A stretch of 64,000 nt of DNA. Source: Thuidium tamariscinum. Taxonomy: Eukaryota > Streptophyta > Bryopsida > Hypnales > Thuidiaceae. The position numbers were made by a program, and so were the translations under genes. Position 1 is the stretch's first letter; each line of letters begins with the position of its first letter. Location of the stretch: contig OX344751.2 in NCBI GenBank assembly GCA_947034885.2, positions 14,260,001 to 14,324,000 on the forward strand, read 5' to 3'. The notes below the pieces were generated by a model. It was not told the origin of the DNA. It worked only from the letters and a program-made list of their open reading frames with translations, and made no database searches. Shown here piece after piece: positions 54,131 through 64,000 of this stretch.

Positions 54131-57100
54131 GACTTGCTCTATGTCAGTAGCCAGAAGACGGTGACATCCACGAACGAAATGACAAAAATGTAGAGCATCC
54201 TCCTCGACCTCAAAATGGAAGTGAAGAAATTCCGATAGACTCTTCTTTCGACGAGGGCTTCGACTTCAGGAGATTAACTTCAGAATGGTTCAAGCACGTT
54301 GATGAGAGGAGACCAACTTTCGCTGAAAATGACGATGTGGAGCATGGAAGCATGGGAGGATCACCAGACAAAGAACCTGATGTTGAGAATCCTGACATGG
54401 AGGAATGGCTTCATCACAGTCACGTACCCCTTTTCGAAGGATCAAAAATATCCTGTCTCGCATGTGTGCTTGTGCTAATGAATTTAGCACATCTGCACAA
54501 CGTTAGCAACTCATTTATGAATGAGTTGTTTTCGTTTCTTAGATTAGATGTGCTTCCTCCAACAAACGGCTTATCGCAAACTCGTCATCAAGCACGCAGA
54601 TTCATAGACCGATTAGGATTATCGTTTCATACTATCCATGTCTGTCGAAATGGGTGCACGTTGTTCTGGAAGGATAGAGCGGAATTATCAGAGTGTCCTA
54701 AATGCCGAATGTCTAGATATGTAGAGGGGAGCACGACAATTCCAGTGAAAGTACTTAGACATTTTCCTTTGATTCCTAGACTTCTACGAATGTACCGTTG
54801 TTATGACATTGCGTCCCTCATGAGGTGGCATGAGACTAATTCTTCCATTGATGGAAAAATGAGGTCTGCTCTTGATAGCCCTGCTTGGAAAGAAGTCCAG
54901 AAAATCGATAGAACATTTTTTGAAGAGGGTAGGAATGTGAAGCTTGGCTTAGCATTGGATGGCATGAATCCTTTTGCAGACAAGTCCTCTAAACATTCAA
55001 CGTGGCCAGTTTTCCTTTTGAATTATAACTTGCCCGGTTGGTTGGTCACAAAACAGTTTTTCGTCATGCTATCCCTTCTCATACCTGGTAAAGAGTCTGT
55101 GAAATCCGAGAACATCGATGTCTACCTAGAACCTCTAGTGGACGAATTGTTGGTACTTTGGGATGGTGTCCCTGTAGTGGACATGTCAAATGCGAACAGT
55201 CCAAGCAAATTCACACTTCGTGCGATGTTGCTCTAGACTATACATGATTACCCTACGTATGGCCTTATTTCTGGATGTGCTACAAAAGGGTATGTTGGGT
55301 GTCCCATTTGTAGACCTCAGGGAGACTCCAGGTTCTCCAAAAGTCTGCGGAAAAACATTTTCCAAGGTCACAGGCGATATTTGCCCGAAAACCATCATTT
55401 TCGGTCAATGACTGATGCATTCAATAGGAAGTCGAAACACCATCACAAGCCTAGCAGAGTTACGGGTGCACAACAGCGAAGGCGAGGTGCAGCAAGGTAG
55501 AGGTGGTTAGATGCGGGTGGATCAGTTGGGGCGGAAAACGATCCTGTCAAAATCTATGGCGTCAAGCGTCACTCCGTGCTCTTCAGTTTGCCATACTGGG
55601 ATGTGAATTGGAACTGAATCTTTATGCTTGCAGGTTGTAGATAGGTTAATATATTTTTGTGTCTGTGCATTGCAGAAGCTTTTAGTGAGACATGTGCTCG
55701 ATGTCATGCACTACGAGAAGAACATTGCGGAGAACGTGTTCACGACTTTGTTTGGATTAAAAGATGGTGTGCCCGTCAGAAATGACATGAAGGAGGTCGG
55801 CTGCAAGAAGTCTTTGCATATAAGACCAGCGAAACCGCCTTCCACAGGTTTTGTTGTTCCTCCAGCGCCTTATGTTCTATCTATTGAGAACAGGAAGAAG
55901 TTCATTAACGGGCTTCGAAACCTAAAAATGCCGTCAGGGTACATGTCCAATTTGAAATCAAAGATTGATGCAGATGGAACAGTGCATGGTCTGAAAAGCC
56001 ATGATTACCATGTGCTTCTTCAACAAGTTATTCCATTCTGTTTACGTGGCTTGCTTCCACATCGGATTATGAAGTGTGTTTTACAAATAAGTCATGTTTT
56101 CAAACAAATATGCAAGAAGACAGTACTTCTAGAGGCCATGGAGAAATTAGACGAAGAGGTGGCTATTGCGCTATGCTCACTCGAAAGGGATTTCCCACCA
56201 TCCTTTTTTGATTGTATGTCACATTTGCCTATTCACTTAGTGGAAGAGCTGGAGTTGTGTGGTCCGGTTTAGAATAGGTGGATGTACCCTCTCGAGAGGT
56301 ACATGAAGTACATGAAGTCTTATGTACACAGCAGGGCGTGCCCCGAAGGATGCATGGCCACAGGAACTGCAATGGAAGTTGGCTTGGGATTGTCCACAAA
56401 ATATATTTTAGAATGCGAATCCACACGGAAGAGAGTTTGGGATGCGGAAGAGGAAATGGGAGACAATGGAGTAGTCCTATGCTCAGCTTATCAAATGCGA
56501 AATCTTTCAATTGAAGAGTGTCAGTGGATGCACTCTTATGTGCTGGAGAATTCTAGCTGCTTGGAAGAATTGAGGGAGTAAGTGTATAGGGTCGTGTTTT
56601 TTTTTCTGTCGTGCAGTAATGTGTGTTGGTTCTATCATTATGGTATATTCATTCGTGAAATCAAAGTATTCATTCGTTATTTTGCTTTCCATTGTATTGA
56701 GTGTTCTCAGTAGGGACTCGATTAGGCTAATTCTGTTGTGATATTTTTACAGAACCCACAGACGTTTATCAGCAGACATCATGAATGCAAGGGCCTCGTA
56801 CAGGCGAGGAGTGTATCCAAGACAAAGATGACGAATGAACTATCCCACAGAATTGAATGTTATTCCGGAATTCGCTTAGTGGTTGCAGAGTGTTGTCCAT
56901 GCAGGGGAACAAACTTTTCTAGACGATGTCCTAAATTTGTCTATGCCTCCTTGCATGAGAGTGAAGTCATTCAAGTCTATTAAAGCTTACGGGAACAGTT
57001 TCCGGGTGTGGGACTTGGAGCGGAATTTGCTGACCGAGGACTCTGGAGTCAGCACTACCTGCGAGATGTTACAGCACAACGGACTCTCTGATCTGAATCT

Positions 57101-57653
57101 AGTATCGGGTGCAGTTACGTATTACGGCAGGGTGAAGGAAATTTTGGAACTGGATTATGGACAAGTGAAACCTATTGTAATGTTGTGTGACTAGGTTTCG
57201 CCAATTTGGAGAGGTCCGCATCCTTGCATGAAAAAAGATATTTACGACTTCACTTTGTTGAAGTTCAGCAGGTTGATGAGGAGGTCGGCCAATTCATTTG
57301 TCTTCCCAGTACAGGCATCTCAATGTTTTTTTTTCAACGTGCATTGAAGATCCAGATTAGTGTGTCGTTCTACACACCGAGCCGCGGTCGGCAAGAGTAT
57401 TTCAGGATCGAGATCTGGAAGGACGTGGTTCCATGAGCGATATGGGAGATGTTGATTTGTCAAGCACTCATGACGATGTCTTAGAGGAGGCCGAATTGGA
57501 ACAAGTAGATGGAAGGACGCAAAATGAGTGGCAGCATGTCATGGAGGAAGAGTTGGTTATCAACAAAGCTTTCCATCGCTCTGGTAGTGGAGGCATTGAA
57601 GAAGGTCTTTCAGAAGAAGATTCAGTCTTCGAGGACTCGACTGATGAAGTTTG
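54130..57653 (+). pseudogene. Outer CACTA TNP2-like transposase, main part
   Basis: TNP2 proteins catalyse excision of CACTA elements. The block from about 54337 matches the family order: LFEGSKISCLACVLVL, VCRNGCTLFWKDR, CPKCRMSRY, KVLRHFPLIPRLLRMY, LGLALDGMNPFADK, YNLPGWLVTKQFF and LSLLIPGKES. A TAG at 55234 replaces Trp before TIHDYPTYG. An intron with GT...AG ends fits 55603-55675, joining LPYW to KLLVRHVLDVMHYEKN. The DUF4218-like block follows (NLKMPSGYMSNLKSKI, SHDYHVLLQQVIPF), ending in CGPV, TAG (56270), NRWMYPLERYMK. A second intron runs about 56580-56753. The DUF4216-like tail ends in an acidic segment at 57653 with further stops. Several CAG/TGG to TAG changes make it dead. Confidence 0.85.
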
Positions 57654-57659
57654 AGGTAG

Positions 57660-59246
57660 TTCAGACGATGAAAGATGGTGGTCAGTGTTATTTTCAGTGT
57701 TTGTGTTTTACCGAATGCTTATGACGGCATGCTCTGTGAAGGTTCAGGAAGTCCTCCATACCTGATTACTTTCATGTTAGGTAGTCCTGTAGCTTGTTTT
57801 CTCATGTAGGCTTTGCAGGAATAAGAGTAAGTCGGGGTACTCAGTATTTGCCGCCATTGCGAAGTATTTTACAAACTTGATTTACCATCGCATGTAGATG
57901 AATGTCGTTGTTGTCTGAAGTTGGCGAGGAAATAATTGCAATTCAGGAATGTGAGGTTGTTGACGACTGTGTGGATAGGCAAAGAAAGGAATGCAATGAG
58001 AATTCATTGACTAGTTCATAATTGGAACGTGGTTTTCTAAAGGAAAAACTTTTTTTTTGATGTGCAGTATGGTATAAGTGCGAACTGCGAAGGCAACGTT
58101 TTTTCAGAAGCGGCAGTCGTGGTCTCCCATTCTGTAACGGACTGTAGTAAATTACCGTGCATGGAGGACGGGAAACAGATTCTTCCGTGGTATAACGCAA
58201 TAGTCTTCTGGAGTGCATGCTTAGGAAGGTCTAATTAACAGTAGGTCATGAGTATTATGAGATGAAAGTATTGTGAAATAGAGAGTAGAGTACAGTTGAA
58301 CTCAGTTTCATTTTGAGGGCACTTGGTCGTGGTCGGTGTAAATGGCTACAGACATATTGTATGTGCTCGGGTCATATCAATTTTTCCAGTGCCGGGGATA
58401 TTGTCTGACGACCACAATTGGAAACCTCAATGCAGGGGAGTTTTATTATGTGTGACGTAGTTCCTGTGTTAACTTCACAGTTAAGTGAATGTGAAACATG
58501 CAGATTGCAGTGTCCTAAAGAGCGTATCCTGCTGTCGGTTGTCCTCAGGAGCAGTGTGTACTTAAGTACGGAGTCCTAGAGCCTGAAGGGAAGACGAAGT
58601 CCTGGTCTTTAATTACATTGGAATTAGCAATGTTGCATGCATTGTTGTTATTGATTTTGTATATTCTCAACGTCTTCTTTGAGTGCCGTATTGTCAGATT
58701 TGCAAATGCAGGTGGGAGCAGCATTTTAATATTGACGGTGGTCATGGTAAAGTGAGATTTGTGTTGTTGAAATGATGTCGTCCGTTGCTGAGACTATGGA
58801 AATGAGTTCTTCCTTTCTGTAGTCGTCGCTTATGGTTGTTTTCAGGAGGCGGAGGTTGTAAGAACCAATTGTAGGGGTAAACGGAGTGGAGGCGTTTAGC
58901 TTCTTCGGATGATTCGGTTTTCAGACTTGGTTTACTTGTAGAAGAGAAGCTATTTTCAGGTGTGAGGTACAGCCATTGCTGGATGAAAGTCACATTATGG
59001 CGCGGCCGGGGAGATGGGGAGTGCCTTCGTGGATTCAGAATACAAACCTGCTGGTTTCCGACGTCGACCTCTTGTTGAGAAGGTATGGCAGTTTTTGAGT
59101 AGATTTTCAAGTCAGTTCAAGTAAATGAGATCACCTCCGAGCATGTGATAAGGTAGGGCTTTTCAAGCATGAATGGATTCCTGCAGTGGGATGAGCTCCT
59201 ATTTTTTGGGAGGAAGCCGTGTAGTTACCCTTATGAGGGTAGCCAT
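57660..59246. other. Non-coding flank between the two CACTA genes
   Basis: Only short, overlapping ORFs. It probably includes the 3' flank and right terminus of the outer CACTA, which I could not locate. Confidence 0.4.
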
Positions 59247-59260
59247 CACTACTGGAGATC
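59247..59260 (+). repeat. Candidate terminus of the second CACTA element
   Basis: CACTACTGGAGATC matches the CACTACTGGAGA-type start of many plant CACTA elements. It sits about 1.8 kb beyond the 3' end of the minus-strand CACTA gene at 61077. The partner end is outside the window, so the TSD cannot be tested. Confidence 0.45.
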
Positions 59261-61076
59261 CGTCCTAAATCAAGACATAATGAACAGAATGCTGTTGAAA
59301 GCAACAGGGATAGCGAATGAGGTTGGGTAGTTGGTTTTTAGCGTCCCCATGAACATAGTCTGTGTTGCTTCCTACTTGCACCGTGCATACTCTGTCATGA
59401 ATAGTGACGGAGAAAAGGGAATTCCTGAGCTCGCTTCTGCCTGACACGTGCTGTGTTCGCACTTGCTTCTCGGACGTGTACATTTCTCGTTCATATGACT
59501 CTTTTTCTTAGACATTACAGCTTTCTATGTTTATATTAATATTCATTTTGAACGGCTACATCTGCCAACACAGTTGTCAGTGACGTAGTAGTGGTGGAGA
59601 AAAGATACATGTGCTATGTCACAGCGAAGTTAAAATTTAAATTGAAGGACTCCTCATCCTGTGGTTGAAACTGAAAGTGCTGACGGACTGATGCCGTCAC
59701 GGTGTGCTACAGAGAAGTTGTGCATTGCTCACAGACTACTAGTTTCTATAGCTTGCTGTTTGTGAAGTGCAAACCTCACTAGCGCAGTGGTCATTGTCCC
59801 CAGACAAAAAGCAGGACCTCCTCGTGGTAAAAAGAAATTGGGGGCCATCTGAATTGCTCTCTTTCGTTAGTAGAATGATTTTTTGGCCATTCTGCCTGCA
59901 CAACGTCTGCAGCCATGCTGAATTGAAGTATTGTAGTGGCAGTGAAAGTCATGGATTAGGAAAATAGTTTCTTAGTGCCGTTGAAAGCTCGCTTGATTAG
60001 CAAAGTTCAGTGTTCCATATCCAACCTGCTGTGGACGTTGACATCGTCCCAGTGCACGAATTACAAACCGTTCCTTAATCTTTCACATATCACTTCAAGT
60101 TCTACTTACGTCATTTTTTTTAAAGCCGCTTCCGTTACTTGGGTGACGTACTGCAATTATTTGTTGTTTGATAGAATCCTATGAAAACAACATCCGACGA
60201 TATGCCCACTTTCAGCTGCAGTCCTGTCCTGCGCAGTGTGCATTCATAGAATACATACATGTGCATTCACTGAAGTTCTTAGAGCATAAGGTGCGGGACT
60301 TATCTTGCTCATGTCATTCCACATCGCTGAACTTGTGAACGGAATTGCCAGCCAAGAAAATACAGAACCCCTCTCAGTAGAGGAAACCAAGTGATGTCTT
60401 AGCATTACCTTTTGGCATTTCCTCAAACATGGATACGCTTGCATACCGTGGCATGTATTGCTTCTGCGCATTATAGTAGCGTAGGTGCTGAGTTCCAAGT
60501 TTGTAGTGCCTGTGCACCGTGAACATCATTCAGTGTTACGTCGTAGTGTTCGCACAGTCGTGACGTACATGTGTGCAATGGAAAGATTCTAGCCCACTAC
60601 GGTTCTGATGAGAAATGTCCGCTACCCAAATTTGCAATTCTCACTGAGAGCTCCTTTCTTCCTCTCTATAATCGCGTTTTCCCTGCTCATTTGTGTACAA
60701 GTAGGAATTGTTGCTCCATGTGCATTCCATGTCGTATACCTGCACTACTGATATAGCTTCAGTCCACTGTATGATATATCCGCAGGACGCTGCTGGGACT
60801 GAGCACGCATGCACATGGCGATTCCGCCCTGCCATTCGTGAAACTCCCTTCCTTGTATGAACAGTTTGAAAAAGTAATTTCTATCTTCACCTTTACCGCT
60901 GTCTGCTAGAGAACGACAGCATGGGAGGCCCTTCTTCGTCACACCACTGTAGTAGGACGCCAGTGAGGAGCACGTACGTATACTTCTTGTTCAGTGAGGA
61001 ATTTGCGAAAGTACTCTTCATGACAGGACGGTCCTCCTGTGAGACAAGCAAGACATTCACCGTAGTCGTAGAATTT
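59261..61076. other. Subterminal stretch of the second CACTA, no gene seen
   Basis: No convincing exon in either direction. It is consistent with long subterminal DNA of a CACTA element downstream of its transposase gene. Confidence 0.4.
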
Positions 61077-63313
61077 TCAGCAGTCGGAGCCAGATGACAG
61101 CCCCAGGTCCCGATCAATGAATTCGTCCTCGTCTTCTCTTTCTTGAAATATATCCTCCCTTCGTATCTGCCTGACAGTTGATGGGCACCTCTGTGGCTCC
61201 TCGGATACCATGTGAGCAACATGAAGACCTTCATAATCACAATCCCGACCTCTATCAAGAAGACTGGGGTTCTCATTTTCGTGCAAGGAATTGTCCACTC
61301 GCTTTCCTCGAATGTCACGTCTTAAGACAACTCTCCAGCCAAGTAAGTCTGGAGCATCGTTGAAGAAAACTTGCTCATAGTGTTTTGGAAAAACGAAAGA
61401 CTCCTTGCCAAAACGTTGACAAGAACGGAAATTAGCGACTGTGAAGCCCCACTTGTCCTTTTTCACAGTCGCATTTGGCCCACGGTAGTTTGCTTTTACC
61501 CATCTGCATACGAAAACCACGACACATGTTCGTCGACAGTCCAGTTCTACTATCTCTTCCAGTTCGCCCACATAATCAACATCCGCTTCCACAAGGTTCT
61601 TGTCCCTTGCACTTGCACGCCACGGTCTGGTGAAGGTTGCTGCTACTTCGCTATCTCGTGTTTCCAACTTGCTTTCGTAGCTTCTCACTCGAAATCGGCT
61701 GCCGAATGCCCACATGCTCCTAAATTTCCGGCACTCGAATCTAGGAGGAACAAACAGATCCACTACAGTGTCTGCAACCTCCATTCCTGTCGCCAATGCC
61801 GACTTCACGTCTTCCTCTAACCAGCTTCCAAAGCTCGGGACATCACTTAAATTCTCCGGGAATGGCAGGGCTCGCCGACCTCTCCTCTGAGGATGTCTTC
61901 GGCGCCACATCCTTCTAGCCTCCTCTGTTTCTACTTTCTGACGCTCGTATCGTCTGCATCGTATGAAATTGTCCATTAGGCATTGCTATGAATATTACAT
62001 GTTCTTCTCACAGAACTGGTAATAATGCATGCTTTACTCTGCCTCCTTCAAGTGGACATGGACAACGTTTGTACAAATCTAAAACAAGCAACAGGGACTT
62101 GTGAGACGGTCACATTAGTTAGATGTTCACGAAGCTCTGCACTTCAGTATCCGTACATGCACCTAAAAAAAGAAGAGCTCGGCGTTCTGCCTTGTGTTCT
62201 CAGCTAATTGAAGCCCTACCGTTGCTTCACGATGTTGTGCCCATTGAACAGAAAGCATTTCTCTATGAATTTCTCAGTGCAGCCCTTCACTGAATTCTGT
62301 AGAATCTTCTGCTCATATTCAATGCACATATTCGTCCTCCGCTCCTCAACAAGTCATCTTATGTATGCCATTGACAATACACAATACGAGTTCAAGGGAG
62401 AACTTACAGATGGTGATCTTCACAGATTCCCGAGGTGTCAATGACGAAGTCATGGAAAAGTAGCCTACGTTCATCAGATAATGTCCTCGGCACTCCATGT
62501 CCCTCCAAAATTTCATCTGTCATTGTAGGATCTTCCTGAGAATCCCAAATCCTCCTAGAAGTGGAAGTGTAGTTTGACATGTACTCTGTGACATAGCCCA
62601 CAGCTTCTTCCACCTCATAACTGGCTACCATACTCCCTTCTGGTTTTGCTAGATTCCTCACAGAACTCTTCAATCCTTTGTAGTAACGCTCGTATGGATA
62701 CATCCAGCGATTGTGGACGGGCCCGCAAATGAAGACTTCTTCTACTATATGATAAGGTAAGTGCATCATGATTGTGAATGCCGATGGCGGCAGCTGCTTC
62801 TCCAATAGTACCATAGTTTCTGCTACGTCTGATAGAAGTTGGTTCTTGCTGTCTTCGCTTATGACTTTGTCACACACTCTTTGAAACACCTTGCTCAATT
62901 TGATAATTGCACAAGCCAATTCCTGGTTCTCAATGTTTCGGACGCATACTGGCAGAATCTGCTGCATTATGATGTGGAAGTCGTGGGACTTCAGTCCTCG
63001 TAACTTCCCTTGCTCAATTTTGCTCCGAATATTGGAGACGTACCGGCTGGGCATCTTCAACTCTCGCAATGTCTTGAAAAAGAGGTCTCTGTCCCGCTTC
63101 GACAACACGTACTCCGCATCGGGCATGACAAACTTGTCACTACCTGGGAAGGTCTCACGCACCCAAAGATGCTCACGCTGATGTCGTGCCTACAAATCCA
63201 AGCGCACTGTGGGTGTATCCTTCTCGCCAAGAATGAATTTCAGAAGAGCCTCACAAATGTTCTTCTCATAGTGCATGACATCAAGCGTGTGTCTGCACAA
63301 GAGATGCTGCGAC
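61077..63313 (-). pseudogene. Second CACTA transposase, C-terminal part
   Basis: Reading right to left, an exon from about 63313 gives HLLCRHTLDVMHYEKN, then a TAG at about 63192 (after PTVRLDL), and LKMPSRYVSNIRSKIEQG, SHDFHIIMQQILPVC and GPVHNRWMYPYERYYKG, the same DUF4218-like block as the outer CACTA. After an intron (about 62392 to 61985) the DUF4216-like tail follows (ELDCRRTCVVVFVCRW, DKWGFTVANF, SFVFPKHYEQVFF) and ends with an acidic tail at 61077. The 299- and 252-codon blocks are otherwise open, so it is better preserved than the outer copy. The N-terminal catalytic half would lie right of the window or in the unresolved last 700 bp. Confidence 0.8.
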
Positions 63314-63319
63314 ACAACA

Positions 63320-64000
63320 ACATCAACGAATGAGAAGGTCTTCAATTACAGTAGTAATGGCATGCAATTCCAATCATTGAACACTTTCATGTCACACGAG
63401 ATTCCTCAATGAACAGTTGCAAAGGACATGGCGCTCCACACTTAGGCCAATACTGATTGTGTAAATCACCTTAGCCTTATGATAGAGGACTTCTCATTCT
63501 AGCGTACCATGCGTCTCATTTCTGTGTGTCACACTTCTAGTCTGCCTTACAAAGTATTCATGTAACGACAGCGACCCCTGCAATTATGCACTTCAAAATA
63601 TTCTTACTCGGGTTAAAGTGGACATGAAACCTGTAGAACTTTTGACAACTCCACTCAGTCCTGCATTACTTATATCCTACTGGGTGGCCGACGTTTTCAG
63701 TTGCCGATTGTTCAGTCCATCACTACAGATTTGCGTACGCGTGGACTACCATTAAGAAAAAAGCGTGATGACTCACGCACCATAGCTTCCATTATTGTGA
63801 ATCAGAAGTGCACTAGCTATCATGACGAACACACCCTGTATTCATACTCTTCATTTCGCAGTACATGACCTTCTGAGGCCATGTTCATTTGTCATTGCAC
63901 ACTTCTTTGAAGGCATCCTTCACACTGACAGACTGCAGCATCCTGCCTAGTTCTCACAGCACATGATCGCATTGCAGAAGAAAGCATGATTGCTTTCTAG
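63320..64000 (-). other. Upstream part of the second CACTA transposase, mostly intron-like
   Basis: A possible acceptor (ttgtgtcgcag on the minus strand) precedes the exon at 63313. The rest to the window end shows no clear exon on either strand. Confidence 0.4.

Larger units (their letters stand above)
1090..57660 (+). mobile_element. Outer CACTA (En/Spm-like) element, ends not resolved
   Basis: This is the outermost layer of the nest. A leftward TNPA-like gene (about 7516 to 1668) and a rightward TNP2-like transposase (8075 onward) are divergently arranged around about 7.5-8.1 kb. The transposase is interrupted by the Ty3 retrotransposon at 8297-53117 and resumes on the far side, so the two flanks belong together. 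I could not identify matching CACTA termini or a 3-bp TSD, so the coordinates are the minimum coding span plus the left composition change. The original element would be roughly 12 kb or more without insertions. That the flanks are one element is inferred from gene content and order. Confidence 0.65.

Overview
The window looks like intergenic DNA from a land plant or close streptophyte relative. No host gene is recognisable, and essentially everything is transposable element. The lineage call rests on the element types: CACTA (En/Spm) elements with TNP2-type and TNPA-type genes, a hAT transposase of the plant DUF659 plus hATC kind, a plant L1-like LINE with a zinc-binding RT C-terminus, a Ty3/gypsy element, and a degenerate TTTAGGG-type telomere-like stretch. 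I cannot name the species.

The layout is a nest of at least four layers, most of them bounded by target-site duplications (TSDs) that can be read directly. (1) The outer layer is a CACTA element. A TNPA-like gene runs leftward (about 7516 to 1668) and a TNP2-like transposase runs rightward (8075, resuming after 53118, to about 57653). (2) A Ty3/gypsy retrotransposon (8297-53117) with two near-identical 1992-bp LTRs splits the transposase just after its first zinc-binding motif. (3) A giant hAT element (13340-47906, 34.6 kb as it stands, about 20 kb without later insertions) splits the Ty3 polyprotein. It has 15-bp TIRs beginning CAGGG and a perfect 8-bp TSD, acggagct. (4) Inside the hAT sit a 7.15-kb LINE (21421-28574), two copies of an unfamiliar 3.6-kb TGT...ACA-ended element with 5-bp TSDs (14318-17900 and 38929-42555), and a 229-bp palindromic CACTA-type MITE (34312-34540). 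A second CACTA transposase, cut by the window edge, lies on the minus strand at 61077-63313.

The most interesting system is the giant hAT. Besides a BED/DUF659/hATC transposase it appears to carry a kinase-like gene, two paralogous genes of an unrecognised family (one with a Gly/Tyr-rich tail, one running into a coiled coil and a RING-H2 finger), and a transposase with a long C-terminal extension. The two left genes point left and the two right genes point right. Each of the four has a GC-rich cluster of GGCGGAC/GTCCGCC motifs, with a TATA-like box, about 160-300 bp upstream. The same motif fills both ends of the element next to the TIRs. This suggests one DNA-binding protein, plausibly the transposase, could act both at the ends and at every cargo promoter.

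The second novelty is the 3.6-kb element family. It encodes a single coiled-coil protein of 560 residues, intact in the right copy. It has TGT...ACA ends and 5-bp TSDs, no detectable direct terminal repeats, its own TATA box, and conserved long palindromes. It is either a coding solo LTR or an undescribed DNA transposon.

Most genes here are decayed mainly by in-frame stop codons rather than frameshifts, often TAG in contexts that fit CHG cytosine deamination. The right copy of the 3.6-kb element is the exception.
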